Assembly: GCF_000424065.1 (NCBI RefSeq)
Contig: NZ_AUJE01000028.1
Span: forward strand, 1 to 58,421
Direction of reading: 5' to 3'
DNA length: 58,421 bases
Source of the DNA: Selenomonas ruminantium subsp. ruminantium ATCC 12561
GTDB taxonomy: Bacteria; Bacillota; Negativicutes; Selenomonadales; Selenomonadaceae
This document shows, one piece after another, positions 1 to 7,687 of the stretch. The position numbers and the translations under genes are program-made. Within the stretch, counting starts at the first letter, position 1, and each line of letters begins with the position of its first letter. The notes under the pieces are model-generated. The model made no database searches. It was not told the origin of the DNA and saw nothing but the letters and a program-made list of their open reading frames with translations.

Positions 1-110
1 GTTGCAATACCGCAAGCGGTAGTAAAGGCCTGTCAACAGTGAGGCTCAGAAGCCGCGTGGTTCCTGGCCTCTAAACCCTGTTTTTGAAAAGGTTCGCCAT
101 TTTTTGCCAA

Positions 111-160
111 AATCCTGCTGGCTGGAAAATTTTTTGTTTCGAAAATGCATGATTTTTACC
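111..160 (+). repeat. 50-bp direct repeat, copy 1
   Basis: The 50 bases match 1381-1430 with only two mismatches (positions 121 and 131 of the window). The two copies flank cas6 in the same orientation. The shared core includes TTTCGAAAATGCATGATTTT. It could be leader-derived, a regulatory element, or the scar of a duplication. Confidence 0.85.
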
Positions 161-206
161 CTCTAACCCTTAAAAAACAAGGCTTCAGCGTGTCCACGAA
201 AAAAAC

Positions 207-258
207 GGAAAACCTCAACGGTAGAATGCGGCCTGCGAGAGGGGCGCGGAGGTTTTCC
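207..258. repeat. Inverted repeat (hairpin-forming)
   Basis: GGAAAACCTC at 207-216 is perfectly complementary to GAGGTTTTCC at 249-258, with a 32-base GC-rich loop. It sits downstream of cas6 on the minus strand. It could act as a transcript end or a structured RNA, although no clear U-run follows. Confidence 0.5.
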
Positions 259-315
259 ACTTTTGCTTGTAATTAGGTATATTGAGGTAAATCTAATAGT
301 ATAGCTGATTGCCAT

Positions 316-1131
316 TTAGGAATTTCTTTTTATGCGAACCTGTCCTAATCCGTGTGCAGTCCAACGACCTACGCCGGAAAACTCTGCATAAGCAGCCAAC
401 AAGGCGATAAGTTGTTGGTCTGTTGAGGAGAGATGGGCAAGACTGTAAGTGAACTGACCAACAAAACCTGTAGCACTGCGATTGGAGGAAAGCGTTATTC
501 TGCAGCTTTTTCCCTGCCATTGCAGCGGCAGAATGCTTGCTGCTGTGTCGCGGACTTGTTTTGCGGAGATATTTCCGGGCATAGACATAGCCGTCCATTT
601 GTCAGCTAGTGAACCGAATACGAATTCCGGCAGGGGCCAGGGATAATCCTGAGTACCGGAGCGAAAGGTCGTGACGGAATGAAAGTCGATGTTTAAATCT
701 AATGGCAGCGTGCAGGAAAAAAAATCTGCCAGCATATCCGTGGGGTCAACCAGGCCAGTATAGGCGCAGATTTCCGGATTAATGAGGACACGCTCGATTT
801 GTAAATGTAGATTTCCTAAAGCAAAAATATGCCCAGGCTGCAGACTCAGAAAGGCTTGCAATACGTCATCTTGCAGGGCCGTCACGCGCCAGTGCAACAC
901 GGTGCCTTTGGTGATATACAAACGATTATTACGGCTAGGAATTTGCTGAGGAGATTCCAATTCAGCAAGGGTAAATGGTTTTATGGACATATGGTTATGG
1001 ATATGCGTGGACAAGGCAGGAGAGAAGTCCTCCAAAATCTTGAAGCATAAACCATGCAGTTGTTGTCCGTGATTTAGTAGCAGGCTGCTACTGTTTAGCG
1101 CTCTCAATTCAAAGACAATAGCACCAATCAT
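316..1131 (-). CDS. cas6: CRISPR pre-crRNA endoribonuclease Cas6
   Basis: Cas6 cuts precursor CRISPR RNA at repeats and hands the crRNA to the effector complex. The C terminus carries the family signature: YPWPLPEFVFGSLADKW, followed about 65 residues later by AYAEFSGVGRWTAHGLGQV, the glycine-rich RAMP loop. The chosen start gives about 271 aa beginning MIGAIVFELRAL; 15 further residues upstream are possible but do not look Cas6-like, and no strong ribosome site is visible for either start. The gene is divergent from the cas10 operon and flanked by the 50-bp direct repeats. A decayed second cas6 lies inside the operon near 10 kb. Confidence 0.9.
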   Translation of the reverse strand: MIGAIVFELRALNSSSLLLNHGQQLHGLCFKILEDFSPALSTHIHNHMSIKPFTLAELESPQQIPSRNNRLYITKGTVLHWRVTALQDDVLQAFLSLQPGHIFALGNLHLQIERVLINPEICAYTGLVDPTDMLADFFSCTLPLDLNIDFHSVTTFRSGTQDYPWPLPEFVFGSLADKWTAMSMPGNISAKQVRDTAASILPLQWQGKSCRITLSSNRSATGFVGQFTYSLAHLSSTDQQLIALLAAYAEFSGVGRWTAHGLGQVRIKRNS

Positions 1132-1561
1132 ATATACGAGTATTCTGCTGCTAGAAACATAGAACGCTCTATCCACAGTATACCTGTTTTATTTCGTAAT
1201 CCGGATGAATATTCTTAATTCACCGATGGAGTGTTTCTGTATGTTTAGCTTTTCTATGTTTGCAGAGGAAGCAGCAGTCTTACCACCTTTCTTTTTGAAC
1301 GCTGAACGCATGTTTACGACTAAGGCACCTCTGCTATCTCCAAAGCCGTCTTCTTATGTTTATTCGTTGCTATTTGGAGAAATCCTGCTGTCTGGAAAAT
1401 ATTTTGTTTCGAAAATGCATGATTTTTACCTTTTATTGTCAGGTTGTTGTGTTGTCGCTTGAAGGTACAGATTTGAGCGATTTTTTTAGAAAAGCAGGTT
1501 TTTTCAAGTGATTGTCGAAATATTGTTATAGTAGTTAGAAAATTAGATGAGGAGGATGTGT
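1132..1561. promoter_or_regulatory. Divergent cas6/cas10 intergenic region
   Basis: About 430 bases separate cas6 (minus) from cas10 (plus). The region holds the second copy of the 50-bp repeat and, close to cas10, a TATAGT -10-like box (1527-1532) without a clear -35. An 85-codon reading frame through 1205-1462 runs across the repeat and has no protein-like composition. It is taken as non-coding. Confidence 0.5.
1381..1430 (+). repeat. 50-bp direct repeat, copy 2
   Basis: Second copy of the repeat at 111-160, 48 of 50 bases identical and in the same orientation. It lies about 130 bases upstream of the cas10 start, where it could influence expression of the effector operon. Confidence 0.85.
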
Positions 1562-3238
1562 ATGCTAGTCAGCGCAATTTTGTTTGATACAAGATCAATA
1601 CAACGGTATATCTTTTCTGGAACCAAGCTTCGTACGAATATAGGTGCTTCTTATCTGGTGGATACGGTATATGATCAGGTTCTTTTTCCGGTTTTATACG
1701 ATAAATTTGGCAGTAGCAATGTCGACACAGAAAGTTGGCGTCAGGGAAAAATGCTAGGGGATTTGTCAGAAAACATACAATGTGCTGTTGGTTCTAATGG
1801 TGGTGGCAGTATTTTGTTGTTGATTAAAAATCCGATTGAGCAAGATGATTTGAAGGATATAGTGGCTGGATTTAGTCGTAAGCTGCTAGTGGAAAGACCT
1901 GGACTTCACATTGGAGCAGCGTTTGACCGTGAAATCAACTTGGATGATGGAACAAAATTTAAGGACGATTTGGATCGTCTGTACAAGAAGTTAAAAGAAA
2001 ATCAAATGACGGTTTTCCCAGAGGTTAGTATTCCTTATACAGGCCTTACATTAAGATGTCCTGTAAATAATGAAACAGCAAATTATTGGCAGGAAAAGGG
2101 AGATGAAAAACGATTTATTTCACAGGAAACCGCGATTAAAGATATTTGCTCAATAAAGTATACGGAAAAACTGAAAAAATTATATACAACGATTAGTCAG
2201 AAATACGATTTTCCTATGCAGTTAGAAAAATTAGGCCAGAGAAGAAGTGAGGACTATATTGCGATTGTTCATATTGATGGAAATAATATGGGGGTAAAAT
2301 TTCGGTCATGTGAAAATCAGCAAAGCCGCAGCAGATTATCGGAAGAAATTCGCCGTAAAACAGAAGGTTGCTTTGGCAGGTTACTAAATTCTATTGATGC
2401 GGAATATGATACTTATCGGCAGTATCTTGATGTTGGGGAAGAATATGCCGATGATGGCGGAAAACCATTTTTGCCGATTCGTCCGATTATTTTAGGTGGT
2501 GACGATGTTACTTTTGTGTGTCCGGCAAAACTGGCAATACGTTATACGAAGAGATTCATAGAGTATATGATGGCTGAGGATTCAGTAGATGATTTAACAT
2601 CGTCCTGGGCAAAAAAGGTAGATTGCTGTGCAGGGATTGCTATATTAAAGACAAGTTATCCGTTCTTTAGTGGCTATAAACTGGCTGAAAGCCTTTGCGA
2701 TGAAGCCAAGAAAAGAATGCGAGGAGCACTTCGCCAGAAAAATGAGGCTGTTTATGATGAATCTGGTTTAATGGATAAACCGGAGGTGGGAACAAGCTGG
2801 TTGGATTTTGCTATACTTCACGGCGAACAAGCACCTGCTTTAGCACAGATTCGTGAGCAAGAGTATCGTGGAGCCAGAGGGAATATGCATTTTGGGCCAT
2901 ATCAGGTTGGTCATGATATGGGCGCCATTCTTAAAGAGCGCCGCTATGATATAGAAAATCTCATAGATGCTGTTCATCAGTTACAGAGTGGTAAATATAT
3001 GGCAAAAAATAAGATTAAGCGGCTGCGCAGTGTGTTGGAGCATGGAAAACACGAAGCACAGGAATTTATGCAGCAGCTTGAACAACAAAAACCTGTACAA
3101 AAGCTTCCTGATATTGCGGAATGGGCTGTATTTACCGAGCCAGAGAATGCAATGTGGAGTAAGGAAAATCCTAGCAAAACACCTTATGTTGATGTCATAG
3201 AGATGATGGATTTTATTCCAGAGGAGGCAGACAGATGA
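1562..3238 (+). CDS. cas10: Type III CRISPR Cas10, HD-less, with GGDD palm
   Basis: Cas10 is the large subunit of type III effectors; on target RNA binding its palm makes cyclic oligoadenylates. The cyclase motif LGGDDVTF is intact at 2495-2506 (about residue 312), preceded by IVHIDGNNMGVKF, a typical palm strand. The N terminus enters a palm-like fold directly (SAILFDTRSIQRYIFSGTKL) and no HD nuclease domain is seen, so DNA cleavage is not expected. At about 558 aa it is short for Cas10. The start at 1562 is set by GGAGG at 1551-1555; an earlier in-frame ATG at 1547 lies upstream of that site. It overlaps the next gene by 4 bases. Two CARF-HEPN genes downstream fit cOA signalling. Confidence 0.88.
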   Translation: MLVSAILFDTRSIQRYIFSGTKLRTNIGASYLVDTVYDQVLFPVLYDKFGSSNVDTESWRQGKMLGDLSENIQCAVGSNGGGSILLLIKNPIEQDDLKDIVAGFSRKLLVERPGLHIGAAFDREINLDDGTKFKDDLDRLYKKLKENQMTVFPEVSIPYTGLTLRCPVNNETANYWQEKGDEKRFISQETAIKDICSIKYTEKLKKLYTTISQKYDFPMQLEKLGQRRSEDYIAIVHIDGNNMGVKFRSCENQQSRSRLSEEIRRKTEGCFGRLLNSIDAEYDTYRQYLDVGEEYADDGGKPFLPIRPIILGGDDVTFVCPAKLAIRYTKRFIEYMMAEDSVDDLTSSWAKKVDCCAGIAILKTSYPFFSGYKLAESLCDEAKKRMRGALRQKNEAVYDESGLMDKPEVGTSWLDFAILHGEQAPALAQIREQEYRGARGNMHFGPYQVGHDMGAILKERRYDIENLIDAVHQLQSGKYMAKNKIKRLRSVLEHGKHEAQEFMQQLEQQKPVQKLPDIAEWAVFTEPENAMWSKENPSKTPYVDVIEMMDFIPEEADR

Positions 3239-3945
3239 CTGCAATAAATGTGAAAATTAAAACGTTATCACCTATACATATAAACTCGGGGCAAGCTAAT
3301 GTTAATGTAGATGCGGAAGTTATTCATGACCGATTCGGCATGCCTTATATGCCGGCTAAACGGTTTAAAGGACTTTTGGCAGAATCAGCCATAGAACTGC
3401 AGGAGATGGGGGAAAGAGCAGGGCTGGCTGTTCTTCGGGATGTAAATCTCAATCAGCTGTTTCATCAAAGTGCTACAAATAAGCAGGTTTTAGTGGAAGA
3501 GAAAATTGGAGATTGCCAAGATATACAGATTGTAATGCATAATCTGTATATTGCCGAACCAAATGAATATCAATCTATGTGTGTAGCTTGGAAATCGATT
3601 CAGGCTCTTTACCCAGAGATAATCAATGCGCAGGATGTTTTACAGGAATATACCAGTATTCGTTATCAGACAAGATTAGAGAATGGTGTAGCGGTTAAAG
3701 GTTCTCTGCATAATATGCGGGTGGTAAATCCGGGCGTAGTATTTCAGGGACGGTTAGAACTTAAGGGGAAAAATGCAGAGGAGTATTTAGGATTTATCCT
3801 GCTGGCAATTAAGAATATACGGAATGTAGGTTTGAAGCGCAACCGTGGTTTTGGCAATGTTGTATGCCATGTAGAGCTGATAGATGAACGCAATGCAGAA
3901 GTAATCGTTAAGGACTTTTTGGAAAGGGGGAAAAAGTCAGCATGA
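3235..3945 (+). CDS. RAMP protein, Csm3/Cmr4 (Cas7)-like
   Basis: A 236-aa single-domain RAMP expected to form part of the crRNA-binding backbone. The opening NVKIKTLSPIHINSGQ is the usual first strand plus loop of Cas7-group proteins, followed by MPYMPAKRFKGLLAESA, the YIPGSSLKGxLR-type motif. Near the C terminus is the glycine-rich loop NVGLKRNRGFGNV. It overlaps cas10 (ATGA) and csx10, so the three genes are translationally coupled. Assignment to a named Cas7 subfamily is not certain. Confidence 0.8.
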   Translation: MTAINVKIKTLSPIHINSGQANVNVDAEVIHDRFGMPYMPAKRFKGLLAESAIELQEMGERAGLAVLRDVNLNQLFHQSATNKQVLVEEKIGDCQDIQIVMHNLYIAEPNEYQSMCVAWKSIQALYPEIINAQDVLQEYTSIRYQTRLENGVAVKGSLHNMRVVNPGVVFQGRLELKGKNAEEYLGFILLAIKNIRNVGLKRNRGFGNVVCHVELIDERNAEVIVKDFLERGKKSA

Positions 3946-5606
3946 AGAAGATAGATGTTAAGATAAAATTGCTTTCTCCCGCAGTCTTGTCTACGCTTGG
4001 CAGTGCGCATGTAATGACAGAAACGCATAAGTTTATTTCTGGCTCGATTTTACGAGGACTTTTTGCACAACGATATATTGAGATGCAGGAATTAGGCAGA
4101 AATGCTGATGAGCATGCTGGTTTTCGTCATATTTTCTTTTCAGGGGCGCGTTTTGTAGATGCAAATCCAATTTGCAAAGGGGAACGTGCAATAACGCTTC
4201 CGATGTCTCTGCAGAAGGAAAAAGAGGGGATTGGTGGGAATCGTGTACCGAAGATACAGGATTTGCTCAATTTGAATGGCAAGGCGGCAGCCAAGGGGTT
4301 TAAGTCTTTTAGAGGTATGGCGTCTGTTGTTGGAAATGAAATATATAAAGCAAATGTAAAGACGGTTATCAATTTTCATATGAGTCGGAGTGGAGCCAAA
4401 GAACGGCTTAAAGGCAGTAGTCAAGATGGCGGAGTATATAGCTATGAGGCTGTATGTGAAGGGCAGTCCTTTATCGGAACCATTATTGGTGAGCAGGAAG
4501 TTTTGCAGAAGCTGGTTGATGGTCTGAATTTAGATGGCAACGGCTTTATGGCATATATTGGTGTTTCCAAATATACGCAGTATGGTAAATGTAGTGTGGA
4601 GTTAAGTGAAATAGAAGATCTTAATGAAGCAGTGCCAAAAATCGAAAATAAAGTGTTGCTAAGATTGGATACGCCGTATATTCCGCGAGAGAAATATCGT
4701 GGAAATGCAGAAATGGAGCTGGCTGCTGTCATTGACTGTTTAAATCACGACACAGAAGATAAGCCATTTTCTTTGGGGCAGGTCTTTGCTGGGAATGTAG
4801 ACGTGGATAATTTTGTTGGGGCTTGGAATATGTGGCGCCGTCGTGATTGTGCATTAGCGTCCGGTTCTGTTTTTGAAGTGAAGAGAAAGGGCGTTTGGAC
4901 AGATAGAGATTTGAAAACATTAAATGCGCTGATGTTCAAAGGAATTGGAAAACGGCGCGAAGAAGGGTTCGGACAGTTAAGAATTTGGTCTGTTGATGCT
5001 TTGGCTATGGGGAGCAACATACAGGAAAAAGATACAGAGATTCAGGCGAATATGGTTATACCGGAGGCGGTGAAAAACCAGATAAAAAGTATAATTAACG
5101 GACGGATATTTAATCAGCTTCAGATTTATGCTTATGAAGATGCAGCAGAGGCTCGTATAGAGATGGGAACAGGCATGGCTCATTTTTTTGCCCGTCTTGA
5201 ACAAATGCTCGAAGAAGCAAGAAAAAATAAAACTTCGGTACAAAAAGCTATGTCAGCAGCAATAAAAGAAAATAAGGAACATCAAGATGATAAGATTCAT
5301 GCCAGGGATAAGGCGCATACTCCGTTCCAAGAACATCTGAGTAAAGTATTTATCCGTAAAAAGGCTTCTTTGGGAGAATATTTGGAGTGCAGGGCTGGGA
5401 TTATGCCTTATTTAGACAGAGACTTGCATCATCTGATTAAGGATGTAGGTGCAGGTTCCGAAGAGAAGGTAAAATCATTACTTAAACTTGCTGATGGCAG
5501 CATTGCTGAAGATAAACTGGCAGACAATGATTATTTTTATACGTATTGGCATTGGTTTTTCCGTTATGGTAGAAAACATGCAACTAAGAAACCGAGGAGG
5601 CAGTAA
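3942..5606 (+). CDS. csx10: CRISPR RAMP protein Csx10
   Basis: The 554-aa protein has the Csx10 hallmarks: an N-terminal RAMP strand VKIKLLSPAVLST, SGSILRGLFAQRY, and the internal motif YIGVSKYTQYGKCSVEL, equivalent to the LGRSRxxQYG motif of the family. A second RAMP half follows, with GIGKRREEGFGQLRIW. Csx10 is the Cas5-like subunit diagnostic of subtype III-D. The C-terminal 130 residues are charged, helical and less conserved. It overlaps the RAMP before it by 4 bases and is 3 bases from the next gene. Confidence 0.85.
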   Translation: MKKIDVKIKLLSPAVLSTLGSAHVMTETHKFISGSILRGLFAQRYIEMQELGRNADEHAGFRHIFFSGARFVDANPICKGERAITLPMSLQKEKEGIGGNRVPKIQDLLNLNGKAAAKGFKSFRGMASVVGNEIYKANVKTVINFHMSRSGAKERLKGSSQDGGVYSYEAVCEGQSFIGTIIGEQEVLQKLVDGLNLDGNGFMAYIGVSKYTQYGKCSVELSEIEDLNEAVPKIENKVLLRLDTPYIPREKYRGNAEMELAAVIDCLNHDTEDKPFSLGQVFAGNVDVDNFVGAWNMWRRRDCALASGSVFEVKRKGVWTDRDLKTLNALMFKGIGKRREEGFGQLRIWSVDALAMGSNIQEKDTEIQANMVIPEAVKNQIKSIINGRIFNQLQIYAYEDAAEARIEMGTGMAHFFARLEQMLEEARKNKTSVQKAMSAAIKENKEHQDDKIHARDKAHTPFQEHLSKVFIRKKASLGEYLECRAGIMPYLDRDLHHLIKDVGAGSEEKVKSLLKLADGSIAEDKLADNDYFYTYWHWFFRYGRKHATKKPRRQ

Positions 5607-5608
5607 TT

Positions 5609-7060
5609 ATGGGGGAAGAACATATTGTCGGCAAAATTGTAATAACTGGCAGTCTGAAGCTGGTTTCTCCTTTGCTTATCGGTTCAGGGCAAGATGATTA
5701 TCTATCCGATAATGATAAGGATATACATGTTATGAAAGTAATGGACGATAGGGGAAGGATGCAGTGTGTTATTCCGGGAACGTCTATTGCTGGTGTTCTG
5801 CGTGAATTAGTTGCTGAACAATGTCGATTGAGAAATAGCGGAATAAATAATCGACAGATATATAGGGAATTATATCAGTTATTTGGCGAACTGGATATTA
5901 TGCAGAGTTCTATTGATGTGAATGATGTTATTCTGGAGAACGCACAGATTGTCTATCGAGATGGTGTACGTATCGATGAGGATATGGGAGCCGCGATAGA
6001 TGGTGCAAAATATGATTATGAGGCAGTTGATCGCGGCGCAGACGGTAAATTAAGACTGGTCATAACCCTGCGCGGTATTCATACGGAAAATCCGGCGGAA
6101 TGGCAAACGGCAAATATCAGGCCGGAAATATTGAATGTAGTCTTTTATATCCGTGAATGTTTGGAAAAAGGTATTCGTTTAGGTGCGATGACCGCTAAAG
6201 GATTAGGTCAGATAAAAGTAGAGCATGTGCAGGCGGGATTGTATGATTTTGCTAACGCTAAAGATGTTACTAACTGGCTGTTGCAAGAGATTCCGGATAG
6301 CCAACGAGCGGGTAAATTTCTGCAGGAAAAGAGTTCATGGACTGATCGTAGCAACTATATGTCTGTAGATGCAGATTTTGCATTGAAGTCATCACTGATT
6401 ATCCGGGATTATGGAACGGAAGTTAAGACACAAGACGGCAGACGCGTAACGATATCGTTAAAAAACAAGAAGGAGTATATTATTCCTGGAACAAGTATAA
6501 AAGGTGTGCTGCGGCATCAAGCGGCATACATTTTGGATTCATTAGGACAAAGAAAAGATTTTCTAAGTGATCTTATGGGATCATCGGAATCAGGAAAGCG
6601 TAATGATACAACAGAAGGACGTGTCAAAAGCCGCTTCTTTGTAGATGAGGTTTACATTGCGGAAGGAAAAAAAGCTGCAGTGCAAGCTAAAGAGATAACC
6701 CGTAACCGCATTGACCGTTTTACAGGGGGAACGATTGAATCGGCCTTGTTTGCAGAACGCCCCCTATGGCAGCATGATGACCGTGTACCTACTGTACATT
6801 TACGTTTTTTTATAAAAGATGCAGATGATAAGGATGCGGGCCTTGCCTTGTTCTTATTAAAAGATTTATGGCAGGGAAAAATTGCTATTGGTGGTGAAGC
6901 CGGTGTTGGTCGTGGTACTCTAAAAGGATTGTCGGCTAAAATCACCTATCATGATAAAACATATGAGTTGGATATGAATGGCAGGCTGATCGCGGGTAAT
7001 CCGGATGCACTGGAACATTTGGCAAAAGCATTTGTAATTTATGCCAAAGAGGAGGTCTGA
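5609..7060 (+). CDS. Two-domain RAMP (Csm3-Csm3-like fusion)
   Basis: Two Cas7-type units are fused in 483 aa. The first runs from GKIVITGSLKLVSPLLIGSG with CVIPGTSIAGVLREL; the second from about residue 250 (FALKSSLIIRDYG) with YIIPGTSIKGVLRHQ and, at the end, IGGEAGVGRGTLKGL. RITRNRIDRFTGG-like sequence (residues ENxIDRxTGG type) is typical of Csm3. Acidic residues after the first strand (SDNDKD) could supply target-RNA cleavage. Fused Csm3-like subunits occur in subtype III-D and foreshadow single-protein Cas7-11 effectors. Start is set by GAGGAGG just upstream. Confidence 0.83.
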   Translation: MGEEHIVGKIVITGSLKLVSPLLIGSGQDDYLSDNDKDIHVMKVMDDRGRMQCVIPGTSIAGVLRELVAEQCRLRNSGINNRQIYRELYQLFGELDIMQSSIDVNDVILENAQIVYRDGVRIDEDMGAAIDGAKYDYEAVDRGADGKLRLVITLRGIHTENPAEWQTANIRPEILNVVFYIRECLEKGIRLGAMTAKGLGQIKVEHVQAGLYDFANAKDVTNWLLQEIPDSQRAGKFLQEKSSWTDRSNYMSVDADFALKSSLIIRDYGTEVKTQDGRRVTISLKNKKEYIIPGTSIKGVLRHQAAYILDSLGQRKDFLSDLMGSSESGKRNDTTEGRVKSRFFVDEVYIAEGKKAAVQAKEITRNRIDRFTGGTIESALFAERPLWQHDDRVPTVHLRFFIKDADDKDAGLALFLLKDLWQGKIAIGGEAGVGRGTLKGLSAKITYHDKTYELDMNGRLIAGNPDALEHLAKAFVIYAKEEV

Positions 7061-7063
7061 CGC

Positions 7064-7687
7064 ATGGAAAATAATAGACATGGAATGGATTTAGCAAAAG
7101 AGCAGCTAAAAGTAATGGAATGTCCGTTGTTATCAGCATTCACCCGTATTGAATCTCAAATGTTTAATGTAGACGAGCTGGGCAATATCATCAAGTCCTG
7201 GTTAAAAAAATATATGCATAATAAAGGCAGTATTGTTATTTGGACATACGCCGAGATTACTTGGGGAATATGGAATGGTGAGGAAATTTGTACGTCAGGT
7301 GACTGTGTAAATTTTAAAGATATTTTGGAACTGAGAGCTTTTAATGAACAGGAAGAATTACATTTGGTTAGGGAAGATAACGTATTAGAGGGACGTTACG
7401 TAGAAGATGGAATAGGCAGTAATACCTATTATGTAGATAGTTTTGCACGTCTTTTTGGAGAACGGGACATGCAAGCAGATATTCCCCAAGGTTTTGTACG
7501 ACTGTCTGATCCTAAACGTAAATTGGAAATGGATGTAGTATGTGATGAAGATTTAGTGGGTGTGCAGTATTTGGGGCTCGAAACACGTAACTATGTAGGT
7601 GCAGATGAAAAGACAGGTCTTTCTGGATATGTTGATTATCGATTTATTGCAGTAAGACCAGCACAGGGAGGACATAGGAATGGCTAA
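7064..7687 (+). CDS. csx19: CRISPR-associated protein Csx19-like
   Basis: A 207-aa protein in the Csx19 position of a III-D operon. Family-like features are IVIWTYAEITWGIWNGEE, then ILELRAFNEQEELHLVRED, and a C-terminal YVDYRFIAVRP, as in Csx19 proteins that pair an aromatic strand with an ELRxF...ELHLxR segment. Its biochemical role is unknown; it is thought to be an accessory subunit of III-D complexes. It lies 3 bases after the double RAMP and overlaps the next gene by 8 bases. The name rests on motif recall, not a search. Confidence 0.7.
   Translation: MENNRHGMDLAKEQLKVMECPLLSAFTRIESQMFNVDELGNIIKSWLKKYMHNKGSIVIWTYAEITWGIWNGEEICTSGDCVNFKDILELRAFNEQEELHLVREDNVLEGRYVEDGIGSNTYYVDSFARLFGERDMQADIPQGFVRLSDPKRKLEMDVVCDEDLVGVQYLGLETRNYVGADEKTGLSGYVDYRFIAVRPAQGGHRNG

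Larger units (their letters stand above)
1..315. other. Gene-free left edge with leader-like sequence
   Basis: No convincing gene is seen here. The stretch holds one copy of the 50-bp direct repeat (111-160), a GTTCGC-type motif near 92, an A/T-rich segment, and a 10-bp inverted repeat (207-258). The tract around 160-185, with an ACCCTTAAAAAACAAGG-like sequence, resembles CRISPR leaders next to cas2 genes. No repeat-spacer array follows in the window. Possibly an orphaned or decayed leader; this is inference. Confidence 0.35.

Noticed and set aside
1-300. Possible CRISPR array at the left edge
   Set aside because: No regularly spaced repeats; only leader-like sequence and one hairpin.
1205-1462. 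85-codon plus-strand frame between cas6 and cas10
   Set aside because: It runs through the 50-bp repeat, has no ribosome site and no protein-like pattern.
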